Notes under the pieces: generated by a model
Database searches by the model: none
Told to the model about the DNA's origin: nothing
What the model saw: only the letters and a program-made list of their open reading frames with translations
Assembly: GCF_000422865.1 (NCBI RefSeq)
Contig: NZ_KE383937.1
Coordinates: 216,935-280,934 of the forward strand
DNA length: 64,000 nucleotides
Source of the DNA: Oceanospirillum maris DSM 6286
GTDB lineage: Bacteria > Pseudomonadota > Gammaproteobacteria > Pseudomonadales > Halomonadaceae
Direction: 5' to 3'
Translations under genes and position numbers: made by a program
Part shown: positions 45,411 to 53,829 of the stretch, one piece after another
How positions within the stretch are numbered: the stretch's first letter is position 1
How the letters are laid out: each line of letters starts with the position of its first letter

Positions 45411-45555
45411 GGTAACGCTCTTTTGAGTGAATAATAACCAGAATCAGGGCGGCAAGAGGCATATCTGCTTGACGTTAGGCATTCGTATCTTATTAAGATA
45501 CGCGTACCTTTTGGCAGGTATAGCAAAACGGGCAGCCATGAAAGGCCACCTGTAA

Positions 45556-45727
45556 TTCTCTTTTATCCGGACTATAACCGTCGGCTCTGGAGTTACACCA
45601 GATCTGCTTGACCCTATTTTTGTCATCCGTGCTTTTTTATTAAAAACATTTATGAAAAAACAGGCGCTCGTGGGCTTTCTGTAAATCAGATTTACCACCG
45701 GTGGGGAGTTTCACCCCGCCCTGAGAA
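45556..45727 (-). promoter_or_regulatory. FMN riboswitch (RFN element)
   Basis: On the minus strand the leader of ribB carries the conserved RFN blocks in order: CAGGGCGGGGTGAAACTCCC, CACCGGTGG, AGCCCACGAGCG, GATCTGGTGTAACTCCAGA, GCCGACGGTTATAGTCCGG and ATAAAAGAGA. FMN binding should reduce ribB expression. Between it and the start codon lie hairpins such as CGTATCTTAATAAGATACG (on the minus strand), likely part of the expression platform. Confidence 0.96.
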
Positions 45728-45810
45728 TGCAGCGCTATATTAATCAAACGGTCATGTTTACCCAAGTGAATAAATTGATCCAAAAAAGAGATTTATTCTA
45801 TTTGCCGGAT

Positions 45811-45871
45811 TCAGAGTCCAGTCTCCTTCGCCAACTGGATAAAGTGCCGGATATGCGGGTTATCTTCATCC
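45811..45871 (-). pseudogene. metR: Second, diverged copy of the metR 3' end
   Basis: These 61 bases match the last 61 bases of metR (52779-52839) in frame to the stop: DEDNPHIRHFIQLAKETGL here against DEDNPHIGRFIQLAKETGL in metR. Ten positions differ and eight of these are synonymous (stop TGA versus TAA included), so this copy once evolved as coding sequence in a related metR. It lies between the ribB leader and the A+T-rich insertion that holds the giant NTPase gene. It marks the left border of that insertion. Confidence 0.85.
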
Positions 45872-46157
45872 AAATATCTGAAAACAGACTTGAGTCGTGT
45901 TGGATTGGTTAGAATGAACCGTATTAACGCTTGGGAAATACATTTTGTCATGCTTGGCGCTGAGTTAAGTTCATAGAAATTAAAGTCGTTTTTGTAGCTC
46001 ATAGTTATTCAAAAGATGTCTCAATATCTTCTGATTCTAGAAAAGAGGGCATAATGGACTTGGAAAAATTCATCAAATTTCAAGGAGATAATTGTAGGAT
46101 TTTCCAGAGGGAGCTGTGAAGAACGGAGGTGCATGCTTTTTAAGGAGGTAAGGCTTT

Positions 46158-46250
46158 TTGAGTGATTTTGAGTTTTTTAAAAAGTTAGTCTCCAATACAT
46201 TGAAACGTTCGTATTTTAGGGTAAAAGCCTTGAATTTTTCATTATGTTGA
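46158..46250 (+). CDS. Possible 30-residue peptide with strong ribosome binding site
   Basis: TTG at 46158 follows AAGGAGGT (46142-46149) at 8 bases and opens a 30-codon frame (MSDFEFFKKLVSNTLKRSYF, then RVKALNFSLC). No family is recognised. The gap 45872-46390 otherwise holds only A+T-rich sequence and probably the promoter of the giant gene (an extended -10-like TGCTAGATAAT near 46280). The ribosome-binding match is the only support. Confidence 0.25.
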   Translation: MSDFEFFKKLVSNTLKRSYFRVKALNFSLC

Positions 46251-46390
46251 TATTTTTGCTAATGTTATTTGTTGAGTAAATGCTAGATAATTTTAATATC
46301 TTTAAGATTCAATCTGTCCTTAAATATAGGGGCAAAGTCTCACAGGCTGATTATTGGTAGCAATCACGAATTTTAGGAGTCATTTTCATA

Positions 46391-49300
46391 GTGTCGAGTA
46401 TTAATTCAGGTGACGGTGAACGCACTGCAATGCTGGGGTATGTTCCGCAGTATGAAATAGCAGCAGGCTTAATATATGAAGCTTTGCTTGATGGAAGTCT
46501 TGAATGGTTTCGAGTGGCCGATCCTGATGCTGGAAGCTTGGATGACATACTTATAGCTACTACAGGTAGGCTTGATGCGTATCAAGTAAAGTGGGCGGAA
46601 TATACTGACGCAATAAGTTATGCAGATTTTGTGAGAGATAGCACGACTAAAAAGGGAGAAGAAAAACTCAGTCTTTTTAGGCAGCTTACAGAAGGCTGGG
46701 AGCACTTAAATGAGCATTACAAGGAAAGAACGGTAAGGGTTCATTTGCTCCACAAACTAGTACCTAGTTCAAATCCTAAAGCCCAAATTCCTCTTGGTGA
46801 TACAACCCCTCAACATGCTCACTTTCAGTCTTTTTTAAAAGAATGTTGGTTCGATAGAACATGGTGTGAAACAGGCCTTGATAAATCAGCCGTATGTTGG
46901 AAAGAGGTACTGTTGGATCTACAGCAACGGTCAAATTTTAACGATGACCAATTTCTGAATTTCATTCGGTGTTGTGAGCTTGAATTCAATTATAAGCGGC
47001 CAGCTGATATTCCTGTAACCAATCAGGGACAAGCAAGAAAACAAGAGGATATTGAAAAAATATATAATCTCCTGACGAAAATGGCGGGAGGTGAACGTCG
47101 AATTATTGAGCTGTCCAAAGATGATATGTTGGATAGGATGGCGTGGAGTCATAGGTTTAAGCATAAGTTTGTTCACGAATTTCCTATAGATCGAACCTAT
47201 CAAGAAATTGAGGATACTGTCGGTTCTATATTTGATGTTTTATCACATACCAAGCAGGGTTATGTCGCATTGCTTGGAACTCCTGGCTCGGGAAAATCAA
47301 CAACGCTTACTCATGCTTTGAAGTATAAAGCAGGATATAAATTAGTTAGATATTACGCGTATGTTCCCGATAGTACTTATCAAGGGCGTGGTGAAGCGAC
47401 TACTTTTCTTCATGACATCACCTTATCGCTTAGGAATCATGGCTTTCGTGGTGAAAGTTCCGGGCAGCCAGGTTCAAGAGAAGAATACCTATCGCTGTTA
47501 GGAGAGCAGCTTCAGCAAGCCCATGAGAAATGGAAAAATGATGGCGTAACTACCGTCATCATGGTCGATGGGTTAGACCATATTCAGCGAGAGCAAAATC
47601 CTCTACAGAGTTTGTTGTCAGATTTGCCATCCCCTAACACCGTGCCTGATGGGGTGATATTTGTTCTAGGTAGTCAAACACTGGAGTTGAATGATCTTTC
47701 TGACAGGATAAAGGAGCATGTCAGCCATGAAAGTCGAACCATTGCTATATCTCCTCTTACTCGGACAAATGTCTACGCAGCTATAAACCAATGGCCAGGT
47801 TGTTCCGAACTAACAGATAGTAATAAGAAGAAAATTTTTGAAAAGTCATTGGGGCACCCACTATCTTTGGTTTATTTACTGCAATTTATTAATAGCAGCT
47901 CAGATGTGGATTATGATGAAGCTATAGATGATTTTCCTATTTATAAAGGACATATTGAACAAAGCTATTCAGTTTATTGGCGACAAATAGAGAGTAATCA
48001 GAAGTTTGTTGACTTGCTTGCGTTATTATCAAGGCTGAGAGTGCCGATAAATACTAATGTGCTTGAAAAATGGTCTGATCATTCAACTATTCGCGATTTT
48101 ATTTCAAGTGCAGCTCACTATTTTAAGAAGGATAGTGATGTAAGTTGGCGTTTTTTTCATAACAGTTTTCGACAGTTTATTTTAGATAAAACGAGTCGAA
48201 ACCTATTTGGTAATTTTGATGATTCAAAAAGTATCGAATACCATAAGGTATTAGCTAAACACTGTATTCAATCGTCTGAGGATAATGACCCAATGCGGTG
48301 GGAGGCGGTTTACCATCTTTTTAATGCCCGGGAGATGGAGGCTGTAATTGATACAGGGACTCAAGGTTACTTTAGAGACCAGTTCTTTAATCTTCGAAAT
48401 ACTTCGAGTTTAACAGATGATATTGACGCTGTTCTATTGTCGGCTAAGGAACTGAATGATCCGCTTGCCGTAGTGAGAAGTCTCTTAATTGAAATTGAGC
48501 TTAGGGAGCGAATAGATGCCCTTAATGAGGTTGATGAACTTGATCTCATATTTTCAACGGAGGGGGTAAGTTCTGCGCTTAGCTACATATTCGATGGTGA
48601 GCTGCTAAGGGTAAGTGATTTAGAAGCACTCAAATTTTCTAAAGTTCTAGCTGAGAACAAATTCTTTAATGAAGCTAAAAGGGTCTTTGAATCTGCTGAG
48701 CCGCTAAGTTACTTGTCAGGTGGGGACGCTGTTGATCCGCATCATGGTGGAGCTGAAGATTTGAAACGATGGGTTGATGTGGCTCATTATTTCATGCCGC
48801 TAAGTGAGGTTGTCTCAACCATACACCAAACGAAGTATGAAGTTGATGATGTGGGAGCATGGAGTGGAAATGACGAAGATCTGCATGCTAGCTTGATGAG
48901 ACGGTTGGTCAATGGTATTGATGAAACAAAAGACGAAGGAAAGATAGGTGAGCTTTTCTCTTTCTTATCAAATGAAAAAGAGCACTTTGATAGTCTTATA
49001 ACTTTATGTTTCTCCATATGCATTAACCAATATCCATCGGCTCTGATAGGCACCGCATTCGAGGCAGTTTTTGACTGGTCTGAAAGCGATGACTTGGATT
49101 TTTCAGAAAAGTTGTTGGTTGCTGAACTGGATTACAGAGCTAATGGAAGTATAGAAAAAACTAAAGAATGGTTTGTGAGTTTTGAGCAGCCAGAACTGTA
49201 TAAACATGGCATCCATGGTCAATGGAAGAACTTAAGTCCATTCGCAGATAGTATTCGTCTTAATAGACTAAGAGCAGCGCTGGGCCAAGGTGTTGATCCT

Positions 49301-52300
49301 GTTAAGGTAGTTCCAAAAGCTGGTGAAGAAAAGTATACAGGAAGCGTCTTATTTGAACGTGCTTTAGTTCGGTTTTCAAGCATTTGGGGACGAGGTTGGG
49401 CTGGAGAGAAGCTGCTACCAAGTTTTATTGTTAAAGAAATAAAGTCATCATTTGACTTGTTACGTAAGCCTTATAATCAAACAAGGGATTGGATAGGCTG
49501 GTATGAGTTCGAATCAGCCGCTGTTGATTACTTTAACTTCGCAATAAGGGCTACTGCTCAACATGGACATGATTGTATTTTGGCTCTAGCCGATGCGTTT
49601 AGAAAAGATTGGGATAACCGGTATTGGCCGACTGGCTGGCGCAGAGAAATTGCTTTCACTCTGTATAAGGAAGGATATGGCAGGGATCGTTTAGTTGACG
49701 TACTGGATCAAATCGAAAAAGAGATCCCCGGTTTTGACGACATTCACTCCAAAATCTCTGAGTACTATGAACTTTCTATAATGTGGTCAAAGATTGGTAA
49801 ACCAGATCGAGCTGCTAGCCTGTTACCAAAAATCTTCAAGAATTCTTTTGGAATATATCATAGGAAAGACCGGCAATTTTCCCATTGGGTATCGTGGTTA
49901 GGTAAGTTGATCAAACAATACCCTGATTTGGCTTACGATGAAATATGTCGATTTTCTTTGGCGTTAGTAAATTTGGAACAGTCTGGAAATGGTCGTGGCA
50001 CACAAGAAGCCGGGCTTGATCTCATTACTATTGTCACTGGTTGGAATCCGCAATATGGTTTAAAGCTTTTAAGATGGTTATTCGATCATAAAGGGCTTGA
50101 TTATGCACCGGGTCTAACAGGATTGCTGTCTGGAATGCTTGATAGCTCTAGCCCGCCACTTAAAGAAATATCAGTGATGTCGAGAAAGCTATTGATTCCT
50201 TTCGAAGAGTATAATCCCTCGGATCTGGCCAAAAAATTAGTGTCTCGTTGCTGCCAATCTTCTGATAATGACGTGTCCGATGAGGTGGAAGAACTTATTA
50301 CATCTATCAAGACACATCTATTACCTTCAAATCGGTACTCGTGGTTAGAAGGATTAGCGCTTGGTGTCAGGGAGGCAGGATTAGACAATAGTTTTTATGC
50401 ATCAATGGCAATTTCTACACCTCAAGAAAAGCATGTTACTCATGAACCTTCTCTGACATTGAAATCTGGGGAGAAACTTACAGATGAAGAGGCGCAGCTG
50501 AAAGTAAATTCTTCAGAAAACCTTTTTCAGCTTCTTCGAACTGTGGAATCCGCCGATTATTTTCGCTGGATGAATTTGATTCAACCATTTTTAAAAGGTA
50601 TGAGTGTCTCTCAATTGGAGGAGCTTCATAAGCTATTAAAGCTATTCAATCCTGATAATAATGTTATTTCTTGCATTGCTAGCGCTTTTTATTCACATGG
50701 TGAAGCTGATAAAGCGAATAGCTTATTTGAAGATTTGTTCGATAACTCAGATGCTAAAGGCTGGGATCTGAATTGGGATGGGGGGTCTCGGCATTTAGTA
50801 TTTAAGGCCCTTGTTGAAATAGATGCTAAACAGTGGCGACCTAAAGCGCTCGCTTCTTTAGTTGATGATTATATTGGTGAATATAGATATCCAAGTAATT
50901 TAATTTGGAACTTAAAAGAAATTGTCGAAATTCTCTTTGAGGATGAAGATGTCCTGCCTATTTGGAAGGAAATCAAAGAACATGCATACCAGCTAGATGC
51001 TTTTGAACAAAATGCTGAGAAATCACCGGCACTGTTAGATGATATTGGCGAGAAGGAAGACGCTAGCTTACTCATTTTGTTTGCATTCGATATGCTTGAT
51101 GTCGCCATTCCTGAATTAGGGGTTATGGCTCATCAGGCAATCGTAGATTTGGCTAAAATTGAAGTGAATTGGCTAGGAATTCGTAGGCAAATATCTAATA
51201 GAATAGATAAAATTGGATTGACGCAAGTAAAAATAATGTCTTTGTTAAGTAGCTTGACGAAGGATTTCAAAGAATTTGTTCTACAGTTTAAGGGGGAAAT
51301 ATCTTCACTCTGTGCATCGGAAGACTTTAGTGTAAGGATGACTGCTTTAGACTTGGCTAGTAGGTTAGAAATAGAAGGTAAACCGCCTTCAGAAGAGCGC
51401 TCAAAACTGCCATTGGCATATGAACTAGAGTTACCAGAAATAAATAATATAAAGGAAGCTATTCCTTTTTCTGCCATCCGACTCGGGGAAACATTTCCTG
51501 ATGTTGATGATCCGATTGAGCTGCTTAGGCCTTTATTAACTGAAGCGAAGCTGGTGGCCAAAATGTCAAGCGTGCCATTTGAGAATTTGATCTACAGAGC
51601 TTCCGATTTTATGAAAACTCTAGTTCCAAAAAATGAATGGGATAAGCAGGCAGAAGAAGATTATAGGAATTGGTTGGAAGGGATTGGACTCAAGCTGACT
51701 TATCATAGATTACGACCTAAAGTGGCCAAGCTGGCACTCTCTTATGTGGTATGCGAATTGTTGGATGCAGGGCGAATTCCTCCCCAAGGAATAGAACTTC
51801 TGCGAGATATTTTCAAACGTAGTGATGAATTGTTATTAGCGCTTGAGCCCGGTATTCGACCTGAGTGTATTGTTGTACCGAAGGCAAAAGATCGAGAGAT
51901 ATCCCATAAGCGCGATGAATGGTTAGAAGATACTGAACAAGGCATTACACAATTTGTTGATCGTTTAGACACTGGAAAACAAATTATTGGTGAACTTACA
52001 ACCTGGAGCTGGTTAGATTGGGATTTGCCGACGGAGGTTCGTATGTCTACAGTCTGCCATCCTGAATGGAATGACGATGTAGAAGTTACCTCACCTTATG
52101 CTTTCTTCCCAAGTATGAAGTATTGGTCTGCAAGCCATTACCCCAAAATAACTTTTACTGATGAACCATCGTTGGTGATTTATGGTACAGGTGCTTACAT
52201 TGATCATGGTGGCCTTGAATGGTTAGCACTAAATCCATCTATTGGCTTTCATCTAGGTTGGTCTGTTTCTGATGAAGGATTGTTTCGCTGGATTAATGAG

Positions 52301-52537
52301 AACGGCGATGTAATGGTTGAAAGTATCTCCTGGAAAGATGGTCCTATTTCTCGACAACCACCCAAAATGGATGATCTTTGTTCGAATGGATGGTTAGTGG
52401 TTGCATCTGTAGAAGCTGTTAAGAAACTTCGAGAATTTATCGGTGAGGCTTCAAGGGTAAATGCCATTGTGCGTAGTTATGGTCGAGGGACATACGACCC
52501 CATTACTAGCTCCAGTCAACAAAGAGGTAATTGGTAG
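46391..52537 (+). CDS. 2048-residue STAND-type NTPase with N-terminal nuclease-like domain
   Basis: I do not recognise a named family member. Residues about 14-75 (GYVPQYEIAAGLIYEALLDG, SLDDILIA, DAYQVKW) fit a Cap4/DUF4297-like PD-(D/E)xK nuclease, with D51/D52 and Q65-x-K67 as candidate active-site residues. A P-loop NTPase follows, with Walker A GTPGSGKST (296-304, K302) and Walker B VIMVDGLDH (D393). A winged-helix-like part comes after it, then over 1300 residues of helical repeat-like sequence and a beta-rich C-terminus with many Trp and Gly. This order (effector, STAND NTPase, long sensor) is that of Avs antiphage proteins and other NLR-like ATPases. The start is GTG with TAGGAG about 12 bases upstream. 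The gene is more A+T-rich than its neighbours, stands alone, and sits in an insertion at the metR 3' end. Defence is inferred, not shown. Confidence 0.75.
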   Translation: MSSINSGDGERTAMLGYVPQYEIAAGLIYEALLDGSLEWFRVADPDAGSLDDILIATTGRLDAYQVKWAEYTDAISYADFVRDSTTKKGEEKLSLFRQLTEGWEHLNEHYKERTVRVHLLHKLVPSSNPKAQIPLGDTTPQHAHFQSFLKECWFDRTWCETGLDKSAVCWKEVLLDLQQRSNFNDDQFLNFIRCCELEFNYKRPADIPVTNQGQARKQEDIEKIYNLLTKMAGGERRIIELSKDDMLDRMAWSHRFKHKFVHEFPIDRTYQEIEDTVGSIFDVLSHTKQGYVALLGTPGSGKSTTLTHALKYKAGYKLVRYYAYVPDSTYQGRGEATTFLHDITLSLRNHGFRGESSGQPGSREEYLSLLGEQLQQAHEKWKNDGVTTVIMVDGLDHIQREQNPLQSLLSDLPSPNTVPDGVIFVLGSQTLELNDLSDRIKEHVSHESRTIAISPLTRTNVYAAINQWPGCSELTDSNKKKIFEKSLGHPLSLVYLLQFINSSSDVDYDEAIDDFPIYKGHIEQSYSVYWRQIESNQKFVDLLALLSRLRVPINTNVLEKWSDHSTIRDFISSAAHYFKKDSDVSWRFFHNSFRQFILDKTSRNLFGNFDDSKSIEYHKVLAKHCIQSSEDNDPMRWEAVYHLFNAREMEAVIDTGTQGYFRDQFFNLRNTSSLTDDIDAVLLSAKELNDPLAVVRSLLIEIELRERIDALNEVDELDLIFSTEGVSSALSYIFDGELLRVSDLEALKFSKVLAENKFFNEAKRVFESAEPLSYLSGGDAVDPHHGGAEDLKRWVDVAHYFMPLSEVVSTIHQTKYEVDDVGAWSGNDEDLHASLMRRLVNGIDETKDEGKIGELFSFLSNEKEHFDSLITLCFSICINQYPSALIGTAFEAVFDWSESDDLDFSEKLLVAELDYRANGSIEKTKEWFVSFEQPELYKHGIHGQWKNLSPFADSIRLNRLRAALGQGVDPVKVVPKAGEEKYTGSVLFERALVRFSSIWGRGWAGEKLLPSFIVKEIKSSFDLLRKPYNQTRDWIGWYEFESAAVDYFNFAIRATAQHGHDCILALADAFRKDWDNRYWPTGWRREIAFTLYKEGYGRDRLVDVLDQIEKEIPGFDDIHSKISEYYELSIMWSKIGKPDRAASLLPKIFKNSFGIYHRKDRQFSHWVSWLGKLIKQYPDLAYDEICRFSLALVNLEQSGNGRGTQEAGLDLITIVTGWNPQYGLKLLRWLFDHKGLDYAPGLTGLLSGMLDSSSPPLKEISVMSRKLLIPFEEYNPSDLAKKLVSRCCQSSDNDVSDEVEELITSIKTHLLPSNRYSWLEGLALGVREAGLDNSFYASMAISTPQEKHVTHEPSLTLKSGEKLTDEEAQLKVNSSENLFQLLRTVESADYFRWMNLIQPFLKGMSVSQLEELHKLLKLFNPDNNVISCIASAFYSHGEADKANSLFEDLFDNSDAKGWDLNWDGGSRHLVFKALVEIDAKQWRPKALASLVDDYIGEYRYPSNLIWNLKEIVEILFEDEDVLPIWKEIKEHAYQLDAFEQNAEKSPALLDDIGEKEDASLLILFAFDMLDVAIPELGVMAHQAIVDLAKIEVNWLGIRRQISNRIDKIGLTQVKIMSLLSSLTKDFKEFVLQFKGEISSLCASEDFSVRMTALDLASRLEIEGKPPSEERSKLPLAYELELPEINNIKEAIPFSAIRLGETFPDVDDPIELLRPLLTEAKLVAKMSSVPFENLIYRASDFMKTLVPKNEWDKQAEEDYRNWLEGIGLKLTYHRLRPKVAKLALSYVVCELLDAGRIPPQGIELLRDIFKRSDELLLALEPGIRPECIVVPKAKDREISHKRDEWLEDTEQGITQFVDRLDTGKQIIGELTTWSWLDWDLPTEVRMSTVCHPEWNDDVEVTSPYAFFPSMKYWSASHYPKITFTDEPSLVIYGTGAYIDHGGLEWLALNPSIGFHLGWSVSDEGLFRWINENGDVMVESISWKDGPISRQPPKMDDLCSNGWLVVASVEAVKKLREFIGEASRVNAIVRSYGRGTYDPITSSSQQRGNW

Positions 52538-52639
52538 TAATGCTATCAAAGTGTTGCATGCTTGCATAAATATACTCTTTGTAAGTTATTGGTTTTTAAG
52601 AAATATGGTTGCATGAATAGTAAGCTTTTCTGGTGGTTT

Positions 52640-52669
52640 TTTAATTGTTTTAACAATTAAATTTTTTTT
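52640..52669 (+). terminator. Terminator of the giant NTPase gene
   Basis: TTTAATTGTT and AACAATTAAA form a hairpin followed by eight T residues. The rest of 52538-52778 is A+T-rich with no gene. Confidence 0.75.
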
Positions 52670-52778
52670 GTTTAATAGGCGGTAAATAAATTATCTTTAT
52701 TTGATTTGTATTCTTTCGAATGTGAAAAATTCGTAATATATGGCATCGGGTTAATATCGCACGGTAGACTTGATAATC

Positions 52779-53666
52779 TTAAAGCCCTGTCTCTTTCGCC
52801 AGTTGGATAAAGCGCCCGATATGCGGGTTGTCTTCATCCTGCTGGCGCACCCCAAGAAAGATCTGTTTCTGAATCCCCTCTTTTCCCAGCCGAACCAGTG
52901 CGATGGGCAGGTTCTCGGCGTACTCCCGTCCCAGCCAAGCCGGTAAAGTCGCAACGCCTCTGTTTGCTGCGACCATCTGCAGGATGATCTCTGTGGCTTC
53001 AAGGGTTTTGTGTTTTTGCGGTCGGCAATGTGCGGGCAGCAGAAATTGCTGAAAAATATCCAGTCGTTCAATCTCCACCGGATAGGTAAATAACGTCTCG
53101 CCCGTTAGCTGATCCGGGGATAGCCACTGTTCTGCTGCCAGCGGGTTATCCTGGTATACCACCAGAACCTGCTCGTAAGGGAAAACCGGCTCAAACACGA
53201 TACCTTCACGCCAGATAGGATCTGGTGTTACCAGAATATCAATATCATGGTTAAACAGCGCTGCTATTCCCCCAAACTGAAAACGCTGTTTGACATCCAG
53301 ATCAACCCCAGGGAAATGTTCCAGAAACGGGGCGACCACTTTTAATAACCATTGGTAGCAAGGGTGGCACTCCATACCGATATGCAGGCTACCTTGTTCC
53401 TTATTCGCAAAGCGGCTGAGGGTTTCGTCGATGCGCTCTAGCTGGGGCAGCACCCGTTTTGCTTCTTTTAGTAGATACTCACCGGCTTGGGTTAGCCTGA
53501 TATTGCGGCCATCTTTAACCCATAATTCACTGCGGATCTGACCCTCTAGCTTCTTAATAGTGTGGCTTAGGGCTGACTGAGTTAGATAAAGGCTCTCGGC
53601 CGCCGCCGTTAGAGAACCTTGACGATCTATCGCCTGTAGAATTTTCAGATGGGTACGTTCAATCAT
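52779..53666 (-). CDS. metR: LysR-family regulator MetR
   Basis: The 295-residue regulator has an N-terminal LysR HTH (QAIDRQGSLTAAAESLYLTQ, SALSHTIKKLEGQI) and a ligand-binding domain with GMECHPCYQWLLKVVAPFLE, characteristic of MetR, which uses homocysteine as co-inducer. It is divergent from metE, its classical target, with 163 bp between, where TGAA/TTCA-like half sites occur. Its 3' end abuts the insertion carrying the giant NTPase; the last 61 bp are repeated, diverged, at 45811-45871. The reading frame is intact. Confidence 0.94.
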   Translation of the reverse strand: MIERTHLKILQAIDRQGSLTAAAESLYLTQSALSHTIKKLEGQIRSELWVKDGRNIRLTQAGEYLLKEAKRVLPQLERIDETLSRFANKEQGSLHIGMECHPCYQWLLKVVAPFLEHFPGVDLDVKQRFQFGGIAALFNHDIDILVTPDPIWREGIVFEPVFPYEQVLVVYQDNPLAAEQWLSPDQLTGETLFTYPVEIERLDIFQQFLLPAHCRPQKHKTLEATEIILQMVAANRGVATLPAWLGREYAENLPIALVRLGKEGIQKQIFLGVRQQDEDNPHIGRFIQLAKETGL

Positions 53667-53829
53667 TACCTTTGCCTTTGCTTGCTTAACCTATGAATAA
53701 ATCTAATAGATTGATGAGAAAGTACCATTATTTTTCATGGATTGCATGATTTAGGCTACAGCCATTGTTTGAATTGCGTTGAAAAGAGACGTGAACAAAG
53801 ACGCAAACTGAGATTCGTAAGGAATTAAA

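Noticed and set aside
45727-46002. Small genes on either strand left of the giant NTPase gene
   Set aside because: The minus-strand frame is the duplicated metR terminus joined to unrelated sequence, and the plus-strand frame is its shadow over the riboswitch promoter region.
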